A stretch of 64,000 nucleotides of DNA from Helicoverpa zea. Lineage: Eukaryota; Arthropoda; Insecta; Lepidoptera; Noctuidae. The stretch covers positions 1,984,001 through 2,048,000 of the forward strand of contig NC_061479.1 in the NCBI RefSeq assembly GCF_022581195.2. The letters are read 5' to 3'. Numbering within the stretch: position 1 is the first letter of the stretch; every line of letters begins with the position of its first letter. Shown here piece by piece: positions 9,058-22,331 of the stretch. The translations under genes and the position numbers were made by a program. The notes beneath the pieces were generated by a model. The model was not told where the DNA came from. It made no database searches and was given only the letters and a program-made list of their open reading frames with translations.

Positions 9058-12000
9058 ATGGACGATGGCCAATACGAGGAAGCACCGATTAAAAAAGTCA
9101 CAAGCCTTTTCGATTACCGTGCACCAAGAAGGTTGGATCATTTGGACCAACTTGGTGAAGACTTAAAGATCCTTGGCAAGAAGGTTGGCCAAAGGTTGGA
9201 CCAGGTTGGGCCCAATCCTCTACTTGATACTATAAGTTATGAGAGCGAGAGGCTGAAAACTAGTCACAGTGAGAATTCTTCTAGAAGGAATAGTGATGAT
9301 GGTGGGAGAGCGAAGAGGGAGTCACTTAGAGGAGGTGGGTTTCTTTTTAGTATATCATTTTAACTAGCTGCTTCGAAACTCTACGAGCCTATCCACCAAT
9401 AAATGAAAAAGTAGATGACAAACAAACAAAAGGCTTCATACTCAGATATTTTTTTTATTCAAACTTGGCTGCAAAACAGCACTTTTTGAACGTCAGAAAA
9501 CAAAAGACAGCCCCCAAAACGCCCGCCCTTCACCACTTCCTATGTGTTTTTGCTGGGAAGAAGAAATGGCGCAACAAACTCCCCAGCAACACATGACTGT
9601 CTGTACGTTAGAAGAACCTTTCAACAATGTTTTTTATGAATACAATGTATATATTGCAATTTACAATAAACAACCACCACATGCTAGCTAGCAGTCACCC
9701 TACATACCTTAATACTCATTTCATTACAGCGTCCAACGCGTAATAAATTCAGCCACGTCCCATGGGAACTACTTCACGGGACCTACTTTAACTATACCCT
9801 ATATTAATACCCTTCCTTGATAAATGTACAATGTTTTTTTTTTTTCAATTGGGACTAGTAGTTCTGCGCAAGCAATTTCTTAAATTTTAACCAATAGATG
9901 AACCCTTTTTTCATCCCAAACTCTTAACCAATTCCAGATGGAACCAGCTCAGAGCCGCCCACAGCGAACGTGACGAACTTTAACGCTTGGGGCGAGCTGA
10001 ACAGCTCGACATCCACCACGAGGACTGAGCTCAGTCTTTCTGATGGAGGGGAGGAACAGGTATGTAAGGTAATGTATACTGTAAGCCAAAATGAATACCT
10101 CCAGCGTGTGGGAGTGTCAGACTCTTACTGACTAAACCCCATCATGTTCCTTCTGAAGCCCTTTATGTACCAGGGCCGCGGTAAAGTTGGCTTTAGTCAT
10201 AAAGACAACATTTTTACTTTAACATTACATAATGCGTCAGCGGAAGGCATCAAATGGTTATTTTCGGAGCTGTTACAGCCTTTTTATCGTCCCACTGCTG
10301 GGCACAGGTCTCCTCTCACACGGAAAAGGATTGAGTATTAATCACCACGCTTGCTCAATGCGGGTTGGTGATTTCAGACTATATAGTCCAGGTTCCCTCA
10401 AGATGTTTTCCTTCACCTTTTTATCAGCCATTGGTGTCCAAGATATACTTAGATAGGACATACAAACTTAGAAAAGTTACATTATTACTTGCCTGACCTG
10501 GAATCGAACCCACATCCTCATACTCGAGAGGTTGGTTCTTTACCCACTAGGCCACCACGACTATTTTCTCGGAGCTATAAAGTTAAATATTATGATGAGA
10601 GCTATAGTGTTTTTTCCCGTACATTTTGAATGTACCCGACTATGGTGAAGTCAATAGCTAATTAAAACCATACGTGAGGCTATCAAAATGTCCCGGCAGT
10701 CATTTGGTGATCTGACTACCAGTCTTACTCTTACCAAGGGGTCTCATTTTACCTAGATAAACGTGTCGAAAAAGTCAGGTAGGCAGTCGCTCCATTTAAC
10801 GCACCAGCACTCAACTGCATTCAGTTAAACTGGAAGCCAGTTACACACTTACAAAAAGGCTAGGCAAATTATCCAAGCTACACTTATTTTCAGACCACAA
10901 AGGCCCGTCGTCGAAGCCACGAGTCAGCATTACCAGGCACTCCTTTACATCAGAAAGCTCCATGGAAGTCAGCTGACAGTCTCGTGCCGGAGTCGGCTTT
11001 CGGAACATCCTTAGCTGACATCATGGAAAGTCCTGCTAATAAGGTTAGTTGGACCTGATCATGACCTAATTGCCTAATTCTTAATATGGGTTGCACCCAC
11101 GGAATAAGGAAAGACAAGCGGAAATGCCATAATGCGAGTCAAATTCATACAGTGCGCATGAAGAAAACGATCAGTTACCAGTGAACTGACGAGGCGCTTG
11201 GGTTTTTTGAGACATCTGTCGACGATTTTTGGTATTACAAAAATTGGTGGTATCTACAATGAAGGCGTATAAGGGCGGAGACAGTAACGTTCCTCGTCCC
11301 CCGAGCACCCGCATTTTGGCGCGCTACTTTCTTAAGAGGTTTTGGCACCTCTTTTTATTAACGACGTAAAATCATCAAATGACCCCTCCCGCTGTGGGTT
11401 AGCAGCGGCGAGGGAGTATCAGACTCTTACTGACTAAAAACCGTCGTGTTCCGTCGTAGACCTTTCATGTACCAGGGCCGCGGTAACTCTTTCGAACAAT
11501 CCCACAGTCCCGGCAGATCCGTTATGGCACCTCCGCTAGTCATTTTGTTCTCCATTTAAGTATAACGATAAGGTTGCTCACCCCACACATCCACGGTTTA
11601 TCCAGGAACGCTGTAGGCTAAGTTTTTATCCAGGTGCGGGAAGTACCTAGTTAAAATTGGGACGCGGGTGAAACTGCGGGTGGTAGTTAGTACTTTGACT
11701 TTTTTCATTACTGCCTATTTCTGTCACACACCGTTTTCAATACCTTTTTCTGATTACAAAATGTGCATATTTTATTTATCATTGAAATTATATAAAATTA
11801 TTAAAATTCCATTTATTTCAATATTTTCAGAATATGCCGTTTGGTAGCTACGATGAGAAAAAGGTACTGTTTTGTTTATTTACATAAACAATTTTTGAAC
11901 TGGATAGAAAATACATATTTTCAATACAAAAAGCATTACAGCACTTTCATAGTAACGATTTTCTGCTCGATTTTTCTACATGCGACTCATTTCGCGTGAT

Positions 12001-15000
12001 AAAAACCTGTCACATGATTCCTGGTATCATCGTTTGAAAATTCTTGCGATGAAAATCCGCTATTGTCACCACCATTTTTCACCCAATACCAAAAATATTT
12101 CACCTCTATTTTACACAGCCATTGATGTGAATGTGTACACCCAACTATTTTTAAAAATGATGTCAAAATGCAATAGTAATTGTAGAAAAATACATACAAA
12201 ACTTACTGTTTACATATTTCAATAAAGACATTTAAACGATTTAAACTTACTGTTCCGCATTTTTTTTTACTGTGACATTATAAATATGTAGCAGCAATGC
12301 AGGTAAAATAAAACAGCAATGATGGTGTAAAGTAGAAGAGTATAGTATATCGTATATTTTGTAAATACAGAACGAGCTTAAGTCTAAAATAACAGGGGCC
12401 GAAGTAGTGTTAACGCTCAAGCGAGAGCGTCGCGCGATTGTCCAATAAGAACGCTCTGATAAGACTCTGTGAGTACCTAAAAGAAACGAGACAGATGCGC
12501 GCGCGAGCGAGATAGCACGAACGTAAATATAACGCGTTCGGCGCGAGCGGTCTTCAATCCCATGTTGTGGGTGGTGTAGCGAAGCGTACCTCACAGTACC
12601 CCCCCCTTAGCGAAGCGTACGTTTGGCTTGCATACTCTGCCGGTCCTGGTGACGTAGGGTTGCTGTGAAGGTACAGGATCCACGATGCTCGGTGTACTCG
12701 TAGGACACGTAGTGTTTGGCGAATCATTTTCGTTGCAGATGTATGCCGGTTTCAGTCTATCCAGCGATACAACTGTCTCTCGATTCGGTAGCTGTATCTT
12801 GAAGAATTTTTCGTGTCTCTGTAGCACAGGATACGGTCCATCGTAGGGTGGTGTCAGCGGCGCTCGAACGGTATCGTTCCTCACAAAGACGTGTGTGCAC
12901 GTACCGAGGTCCTTATGTATGAAGGGACTGGCTGATGTTCTCGCGGTAGTGCACGAAGGTGAGAGTGACGTCATCGTTTGTGTGAGGCAGCGTACGTAAT
13001 CTTCGTCCGACATGTTAATTGTAGTAGTCGGCGCGAAGAAATCCGATGGCACACGTAGCGTAGAACCGTAGGTCATTAGCGCGGGACTTAGGTTGTTGTC
13101 TTCACGCAGCGCTGTTCGGAGGCCAAGTAGTACGGTGGGAAGTTCGTCACTCCAGTTGGTAGTTGCGCCTCTAGCCATTAACGCAGCTTTTAGCGTACGA
13201 TGCCAGCGCTCTATTTGACCGTTTGACTGCGGATGGTATGCAGTTGTACGTATGCGTGTAATGCCGAGTTTCTTCATTAGCGCGCTGAACAACGACGATT
13301 CAAACTGCCTGCCTTGATCGGTTGATATACGTAGTGGGCAGCCGAATCTCGCAATCCAGTTTTCATACAGCGCTTTTGCGACGATCTCAGCTGTTATTTC
13401 GCGCACTGGTACAGCTTCTGGCCACTTTGTAAATCTGTCCATGATCGTAACACAATATCGATAATCGTAAGATAGTCGAAGTGGGCCGACTATATCGATA
13501 TGTATGTGTTCGAAGCGTTGAGATGGCGGGAAACTTCCTAGCGGCGTGACGACGTGACGATGTACTTTTGCTCGCTGACAGCCGACGCAGTTTCTTGTCC
13601 ACGTTGTTACGTCTTTGTTCATGGATGACCAGAAGAACTTCGATGTCACTTGCTTCCTAGTCGCCTTGATACCAGAGTGGCAGAGATCATGTTGCGCTTT
13701 GAATGCAGCAAAACGATGTGCCGGTGGTAAGTATGGGCGAAGCGTGGACGTTGACATCTCGCACGTGATTGGTCGTTGCGTGCCAGGCAAAGTAACTGAG
13801 ATGAATTTTAAATTCGGCTGCAGCTTCAATTGTTTCAGCTCATCGTCTTGATCTTGATCACGTGATAACTTGTCGTAGTCGATGTTTGACGGGCATTGTA
13901 TTTCGTCAATACGAGATAAGGCGTCAGCGACTGAGTTTTCTTCTCCCTTTACGTACACGATGTTCTTGACGAATTGACTGATAAAGTGGAGTTGTCGCTC
14001 ACGTCGCTGAGTGTCGCTGCTACTTTGCGGCCTTGAGAGCGCATAGGACAGCGGTTTGTGATCAGTGTAGACGGTGACGTCACAGCCTTCGATGAGTCTT
14101 CGAAAATGTTTCACAGCCGCGTAGATCGCTAGTAGTTCGCGATCATACGTGCTGTATCGTGATTGCGTAGCACTCAATGTTTTGGAAAAGAATGCTAGCG
14201 GTTTCCAGGCTGCGTTGTCACGTTGTTGTAGCACCGCTCCAATGCCGTGGTCAGAAGCGTCCGTCATGATGCAGAGTGGGGTGCCGGCGATAGGGTGCGA
14301 TAGTGTTGCACATTCCAGTATGCTTTGGCGGCATTTTTGAAATGCTTGTTCGGCGGCCGGCGTCCACGTGATAGGCGTTTTGTCATTATTTTTCCCATTG
14401 TGCAGATATTTGTTGAGTTCACTTTGCATGTCGGCTTGATTTGGTAAACAATCTCTGTAGAAGTTCAGCATGCCCAGGAAACGACGAAGCTCGATGATAG
14501 TTTTCGGTTGAGGATAACTGGATATGACTTTTATCCGTTCTTCGGTTGGTTTTATGCCGTCCGCTGTTACTTCATAGCCGAGAAAATTGATTTTCGCCTG
14601 TGCAAATTCACATTTGTTTACGTTGAGTGATACGCCGTGTTTGTTCAAGCGGTCAAGAACTCGATGCAGTAATTCCTTGTGTTCTTGTTCGTTATCTGAG
14701 TACAACAAGATATCGTCGATGTATGAAAAACATCCCTCGATGCCGTCTTCGGTGATCATGTTGCCGCCGAGTTCGCGCATACGTCGTAGCAACTGAGACG
14801 GTTTTTGGTTGCCAAGTTCCAATCCGCTGATGAGGTTCTTAAAGTTTTTCACCTCGGACTGCTCGTACACGGAGAGAAGGCGTTGTTTGATGGCCTCGTA
14901 CTTCTTAGTTTCTGGCGGCTTGATCACGATGTCTGTGACATGTTGAAGGTCGGTCGGTTGTAGTTGGCCCAGGACGTAACGATATTTGTTTTCGTCACTG

Positions 15001-18000
15001 GTCTTCTGCGGCTCGACGACGGCTTCGAATTGAATGAACCACATGCGAGGATATTCACGCCAGAAGGGAAGGAGACGCGACTGCACGGAGACGACAGCGA
15101 GTTCTGTAGGCTCGCTAACTTCTTGCTTGTGTTCCATCATTTTTCTCTCGGGGTCACCAAAATGTAGCAGCAATGCAGGTAAAATAAAACAGCAATGATG
15201 GTGTAAAGTAGAAGAGTATAGTATATCGTATATTTTGTAAATACAGAACGAGCTTAAGTCTAAAATAACAGGGGCCGAAGTAGTGTTAACGCTCAAGCGA
15301 GAGCGTCGCGCGATTGTCCAATAAGAACGCTCTGATAAGACTCTGTGAGTACCTAAAAGAAACGAGACAGATGCGCGCGCGAGCGAGATAGCACGAACGT
15401 AAATATAACGCGTTCGGCGCGAGCGGTCTTCAATCCCATGTTGTGGGTGGTGTAGCGAAGCGTACCTCACAAATATTTAAATATGTTACATCCATTTGTT
15501 TTTGTAAACTATATATATAAATGTATCTACTTATTTTATTTTAAGGCGACGAATTGGTCAACAATAATTCCATAACCAGCACGCGCATCTAAGGCGCCAA
15601 AAGGGGTCGGAGCGTCTGAGCGGGGCGAGAATAACAATACGCGCGCTAGCTTATAACTAAAAGTCGTAAGCGACAAAATGGTTTTGTAATTTTATTATTT
15701 AGAAATGATAATTTGATAAAAATTCCTTCTACAATTTTAAAGAGTATGTATATACTCAACTACTAAAAAAGTTAAGAGGCTTAAATCGGTCCCGTTTGCC
15801 CATAATATGTGAATCTCTTTTTAAAAAGAGGTATGTTTGATATATTTTTCTCTGTTATAAAAGTTACCTAATCATGTTTCTACGTCTAACAAAATAAGGT
15901 TTATATCATGAACTTTCAGGTAACCAAGTTGTATTTTGATCCGTTTTGTATTTACTAAGAAAAATTGAGATCCTTGGCGCCAAAAATTCCAATTCGTCCT
16001 CTTAAGAAGGCTTACAGACTAATACAACATCACATAGTTAACAATATAGAATAACCATATCGCTAAAGACGAGCCTAAAAGACAGACTAATATATTTTTT
16101 AATCAACATTCCAAATAAGTAGGTTTTTGGATAGATTAAATAATCTCTAATACCGATATTGACCTAAAATGAGAGAAATGTTATATCGCGTGACCTAATG
16201 AGAACAATTTTAAAGCTTAGTACATAATAGCTGAAAAAATATGTCCATAGAAAAAGCAAAAGCTTAGTAACAGCCGCACGGGTAGATAGATCATAAGGTT
16301 AAGCAACGCTTGGCGTGGTCGATCCGTGGATGGGTGACCATCTTGTCATGACAAGTTCCTCCATGTTTCGGAAAGCACGATAAATTGGTGGATCCTGGCT
16401 GTCACTTGAACATCTTTGGCATTCGTTACGGGTAGTCAGAAGCTAGTAACGTTGACAACCAGTCTTACCAAGGGGTATCAAGTTGCCCAAGTAACTGGGT
16501 CGAGTCTGTTTTTAAGTTACAAAAGTGTGCACTTTGCCTAAAAACGGCCTTGCAAATGTAACCATTCCTGAAACGATTGACCAACTTTCAGTTACATTAC
16601 AGCTTAGTTTTTGGTCAGTTTCTAAAAGTTATTCAATCTCGCAACACGAGAAAAAACACTGCAAAGTTTTTTAGTTTTGTAAAAAAATATCTTCATTAAG
16701 AGTTATAATGACTGATTGCAATCAAAATAAGTTAATAACTTCAGTGAAATTAAGACACATTGATGAAATAAAAGTTCGTGCGGTGAGAACGGGGCCGTTT
16801 TGGGTGGTATGTATCTAATACTATGTATCATAAGATAACCCGTCTTACCAAGGGATATTGGGTTGCTCGGGTAACTGGGTTGAGGATATCAGATAGGCAG
16901 TCGCTCCTTGAAAAACACTCGGCTGCATGTGATTAGACTGGAAGCAAAACCCAACGTAGTTGAGAAAAGTGAGTGCACCTATGTCTGCGCAAATGCTTGT
17001 GCACTTTAATATAATATAATAATAATAATGCGTTTATTTCATGACTACAATGGTCCAATTGTTAGTAACTTATCAACTATAACGTATCGACTAAGGGTTA
17101 GTAATACCTAAAAGCTAAACGTTTGCCTAACAAGCAACTCCATCCAATGTCTAAGCACCGGAGCATCATGCTTGTCGGCCAAGACTTGTAGGATGCTGTT
17201 AGCGCTGGACCTAGATCTGCTTAGCAACGAGGCAGCCTTCTTCCTCATGAGCGCAAAAAAATCATCCACCCGTGCTTCAGCGAACATGCCCGACGCACTG
17301 CAGTATCTAGGCAGCCCCAACAGCACCCGGAAACCATTATTATACTGTATCCGTAGGGCGTCTAGAGCCTTCCGCGTACAGTTAACCCACAGACCGCCCG
17401 TGTAGAACGAGGTACAAAAAGCTTTGAACAAAGTGATCTTAACTCCTCTGCTACAACGAGCAAATCTCTGAGCCAACATGTTGCATCTAACTGCTAGAGC
17501 CCTGCGTTCACGTTCAATGTCTACTTGATCTTTGAGGTCCACGGTCAGATAGTGACCTAGATATTTAAAGAGTTTAACCCTTTTGAGTGGTCTCCCCTTT
17601 AGAGAGATTACAGGTTCGTACGTCACACACCTCCCGGGGGCCTCAAAGACTTCACTGGTATTCACTTTTACCAGCATTATATTGCAGGCCGTGAGTGGCT
17701 GCATACCTCTCGCACGTCTGCAGCATCTCTCTGATTGAGCCAGCCGTCGGACCCAGCAGCACCATGTCATCAGCATCATCATCATCATCATCATCTCAGC
17801 CATAGGACGTCCACTGCTGAACATAGGCCTCCCCCTTTGATCTCCACAGATACCTGTTGGAAGCGACCTGCATCCAGCGTCTTCCCAGCATAGCTAATGT
17901 TATTGACACTAGTGCCATCAATCTTGCATCCGACATGTTTACTGCTGAGCTCGACGATCAACTCATTCACATACAGGTTGAAGAGCTTAGGCGAGGTTAA

Positions 18001-21000
18001 CCCCCCCTGCCTCACCCCGCACTCCAACCTGTACGGCTCAGAGAGAGTGCTACCCCAACGCACCTGATCACATTGGTTCGAGTACCAATACTGGAACAGG
18101 CTCGTCAACTCCGATGGTACGCCCGCTTCCCTGACCTTCTCCCAAAGTATATCATATGACACCAGGTCGAACGCCTTCGAGAGGTCAAGGAAGCAAGCAT
18201 ATACCGGAGTATTCCTATCCTTATAGTATTGGACCGTCTGCTTCAGACAAAGAATAGCGCTCTCAGTAGAGAGTCCAGGCCGGAACCCAAACTGTGCATC
18301 ATGCAACGTGATCCACTTATCCAGCTGTCTATCAAGCAGACGGTCCAACACCTTAGCCTTGACAGTGGCAAATGATATTGGTCTGTAGTTCGCCTTATCC
18401 GATACATCCCCTGTTTTATTTTTAACTATTGGTACCACTACAGTTCGCAACATATCGGACGGTAGGTACGAGTGGCTAACACAAAGCGAGTAAAATGTTG
18501 CTAGTACTCTGGGTAGATGAACCCAGTTTGAGAACCAATGTTTGAGGTGCTCGATGCTGAGACCGTCGTGACCAGGAGACTTTCCCCCGACCATACTTAA
18601 TATTTGTCTCCTTACCTCAATATATCCTGCGCAGTTTGCTGATCTCCTTACATGAGAACAGCCGCCGTAGTCAATATAATCGGCTAGGAGGACATCAGTT
18701 GAGAAAAGGCTATGCAAATGGTGATGATTCGACGAACACAAATGTTTCGTCTGATCTACTCGTTCTAGTAAACAGCAATAATGTCTGGCACCTCAGTCTA
18801 GCACAGGTTAGCACACTAGTTTATAGTTTAAAATAATCTAGACGTATGTAAATAGAAGTATCATGTTCCAAGGCAGGGGCCCGATTCTGCTAACTTATTA
18901 ATATCAAAATTGAGTAGAAATTGAATCGCAATAGCAGTGTTAACCTTAGCGGGTATTCTGCGACTAATACAAAACCAACCGTATTCTAATGACATTCGAT
19001 AGGTTTGCGATTGGTCGGCCATTTGATCTACATGGTAGTTTGCTCTACAATCATATTGCAATCGTAAATAATTTGCAGACAATACGATTCATTATTGAAT
19101 CAGAGAAACGGATGAAAAAGTTTACTTAAAAGAAAAAATAGCGGAATTCTTGAAGCTTCAATCGTAAGTGAGTCGCGATTGGATCTCAGTCGGATGTGAA
19201 TCGTTTGTCGCTTAAGTAAAATTAGTAGAATCGCGCCCCTCTGGACAATTCAGTAGAGATTTTTTTTAGTTAGAAAAATAGCCTCAAATATCCCGGGAAT
19301 TTTAGTCGAAGTCGTGGTGGCCTAGTGGGCAAAGAACCCACCTCTCGAGTATGAGGGCGCGGGTTCGAATCCAGGTCAGGCAAGTACCAATGCAACTTTT
19401 CTAAGTTTGTATGTACTTTCTAAGTATATCTTAAGCTAAGCGTCCACTTGTCGGTATCGTACGCAACGGACGCAACGCACGCAACGGATCGTAGTATTAT
19501 TTATATAGAAACTCAAACGAGATGTGCGATGCGTACGATGCGGACAGGTGGACGCACTTGTTTGAGTTTCTATATAAATAATACTACGATCCGTTGAGTG
19601 CGATACGTCCGTTGCGTACGATACCGACAAGTGGACGCTTAGCTTTAGACACCAATGACTGTGTTTCGGATGGCACGTTAAACTGTAGGTCCCGGCTGTC
19701 ATTGAACATCCTTGGCAGTCGTTACGGGTAGTCAGAAGCCAGTAAGTCTGACACCAGTCTAACCAAGGGGTATCGGGTTGCCCGGGTAACTGGGTTGAGG
19801 AGGTCAGATAGGCAGTCGCTTCTTGTAAAGCACTGGTACTCAGCTGAATCCGGTTAGACTGGAAGCCGACCCCAACATAGTTTGGGAAAAAGGCTCGGAG
19901 GATGATGATCCCGGGAATTTTAGGGTCTCTCTAAGTACAAAAGGAAAAAGTACACAAATAACAATCCAACCATATATTACAAACAAAATAAATTAAAATA
20001 TAGACACATTAATATAACAAAGATTTCAATCTCGACCTCAGTTCGACATCAGTATTCGGCAACGTGTCCCTACGCCGAGTAGTCGGTATAACTTGCTTAA
20101 TAGAAAAGAACACCACAATTAAATCGGCTACCAACAAAGTGCTTATAAACATAGGTATCATACCATTTACTATCGTATCAGGTGAATTATTACTAACGTG
20201 TACTGATAATACGGATACAGACAGAGAAATTTCTAAGATTAACCCAATTAGAATGATGTACATTTGCAGAAACCTTGAGGCATAACTTTTTATGCTCGCT
20301 CCGACTAAAAAGATGCCAAGACTTATGTATAGAAAGAAGATTGCTGTTGGTGATATTATATCGTGGGTTATCGAGTACTTTGAAGACTTCTCATGGTATC
20401 TCTCGTTTGCAAAATCACATGAATTTATAACCAAAGTTAGGAAACGGAATTTTGTAGAAGCGGGTTCTTCAGTCATTTGATTTTTACATTATTAACACTT
20501 GTAACTTCAATTTTTGATGTCTTTTATGTTTCTTTTTCTGTATTCTGTTATGTTTCACCAATTACCTTATCATTATGGCTTTGTTTTTAAATTTTGTAGG
20601 TTTTTTGTACAAATTCGATAATTTGTTGTTGGTTTGACGTAAAATTGACAGCGGTCTTTTTTAAATTGTTAAAAATAGGATTTACTTAAAAGAGGTCTTT
20701 CGCCGTGAAGAGAGAGATGCATCTACACGATGCAATTAACTGTTGAAAGCATTACATATTACAACGCGGATTACATGCATTCTAAAAACGTGCGGGTCCA
20801 GCGACTCGTGCATGTAACAAAGCAAAATACCCACCCGCGTGCTCTTGTCACTTGCGCATGTTAACTTGCGCCTGATCTCTTTCCGGTCGTGTCGGATTGC
20901 CGTCCCATCGGGTTATGAGAGTGAAGGAATAGGGAGTGCACCTGTGTCTGCGCAAATGATCGTGCACTATAATATGTCCTGCGCAGCTGGTTGATCTCCT

Positions 21001-22331
21001 GAAATGAGAACAGCCGCCCGCGCCGTGGCCGAAATCAGCCGTGGACGCCATTATATTTATTATGTCAACTTGCTCTAGCTACATGCATCGTGTAGATGCA
21101 TGCTGAGTATACCTACTTATTCACCGCTGGGCATACGTGTCAGTGAGCGCAGATATTTGAAGATAGAAGACCCCGAATAAAATTTTGGGAAGAGCAGTAG
21201 GATTATAATGAATTACAGATTTCTCTACAACTGCTTAACAACCAGATTCCCCTTCTTCTTCTTTCGTGTCAATGACATGTCATATATTGAGACTACACTA
21301 TGTCAGCCCAACATGCCGCCACAGCGAGAGCACGACCGGATGCGCTCATTAAGTCCTCCCGCGAGCAAGTTTCAGGGTACAGTGGACATGCGATTAGGTG
21401 GGACATCGTCTGCACTGCAGCCCCGCACTCGCACCCAAGGTCCGCCCCGCCCGCGAAGCCCCACCTGGATCGATTATCTTTGCTCCGGCCGACCTGTGTT
21501 CGGAGTCTGTTTAAAGACTGCCAGACTCTTCTCGGGAGATCGTGTCCAGGAGGGAGCCTTTCCAAGAGCGGGACAAACGGGGAGGGCAGTGAACTCCTCG
21601 ATCGCCAAAGATCCCGTCTGGCTCGAGAGCCCTCACCATCGACACTAGCAACGGTTTTGTAGAAACCCCTGCGGCTTTTAAGCCGTTGTGGCACAGTTTA
21701 ACAGATTCCCCTTTACTTCCAGATCCACCTTCGAGATGACATCAAATCCATCCGTTCAGACAGCAGTTCCGAAGAGAGGCGACCTAGAGGCTGGAGATTC
21801 GTGAGAAATGTTACTTCAGCAGCAGGCGCCTTCACAGCCAAGGCTAAAGATGCTGCTACTGCGCTGCCTGGTACTCCGCAGCCGAGCTTTCAGGTAGATA
21901 CGTAATGTTGTCTGGCCCATTCTGTCGCCATCTTATCGCCAGCTTGGCGCTCGGCTATATAATTTATATAATACATTTATGTAATAAAATACATAAAGAA
22001 GAGCTCGGGTATAGATAACGCTGCGCGGATCGAAATATCATAAAGTTAAGCAACGCTTGACGCGAGTAATCCATGGGTGACCATCTTGTCATGTTTTCGG
22101 CAAGCATGATAACATTTGGTCATCTTTGGCAGTCGTTAAGAGGAGTCAGGCGGCAAAAAGTCTGTCAACATTACTGTTATTATTGATTATTATACAAATG
22201 AATTTGTTCATATTATGTTTCAGTCGAAAACTGACAGCAAGACTTCTGACTATGGCAAAGAAGATAATAAACCATCACTACCTACCTATCAGAATGAAAA
22301 AGATCAAAATGTGGGAGAAACCAGCCCCGAG
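9058..22331 (+). CDS. Anoctamin exons 1-6: long low-complexity cytosolic N-terminus
   Basis: Six exons encode residues 1-287, rich in S, T, R, D and E and with no recognised fold. Exon 1 carries pseudo-repeated LDHLDQLGEDLKILG and QRLDQVGPN segments. Exon 4 (11831-11863) is a 33-bp micro-exon encoding NMPFGSYDEKK. Exons 2 to 6 are all phase 0 at their 3' ends, so exons 3, 4, 5 and 6 could each be skipped without a frameshift. Intron 4 is 9.86 kb and holds the LTR element, the third TTAA element, LINE debris and the nested 155-aa ORF. Such tails are the variable, often alternatively spliced, part of anoctamins. Confidence 0.85.

Larger units (their letters stand above)
12283..15475 (-). mobile_element. 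Ty3/gypsy-like LTR retrotransposon, internally deleted, young
   Basis: Two 309-bp LTRs (12287-12595 and 15163-15471) that read as identical are flanked by AATA at 12283-12286 and 15472-15475. On -, the order is 5' LTR, primer-binding site, a fused gag-pol frame, polypurine tract, 3' LTR. LTRs begin TG and end CA. The internal part is only about 2.57 kb, because the end of gag, the protease and the first half of RT are missing. It lies antisense in anoctamin intron 4. LTR identity means insertion was recent, so a deleted copy was copied in trans. There is no env-like frame. Confidence 0.93.

Noticed and set aside
15141..15470. Extension of the gag-pol ORF into the 5' LTR
   Set aside because: The LTR contains promoter and RNA start signals. 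The first plausible start is the ATG at 15140 after the primer-binding site.
16285..16350. 5S rRNA gene or pseudogene
   Set aside because: Only the internal promoter half of 5S is present and it always continues into SINE body 1.
19314..19385. tRNA gene on the basis of box A and box B
   Set aside because: The same head recurs in many copies joined to fixed non-tRNA bodies and target duplications. The cloverleaf is incomplete. It is a SINE promoter.
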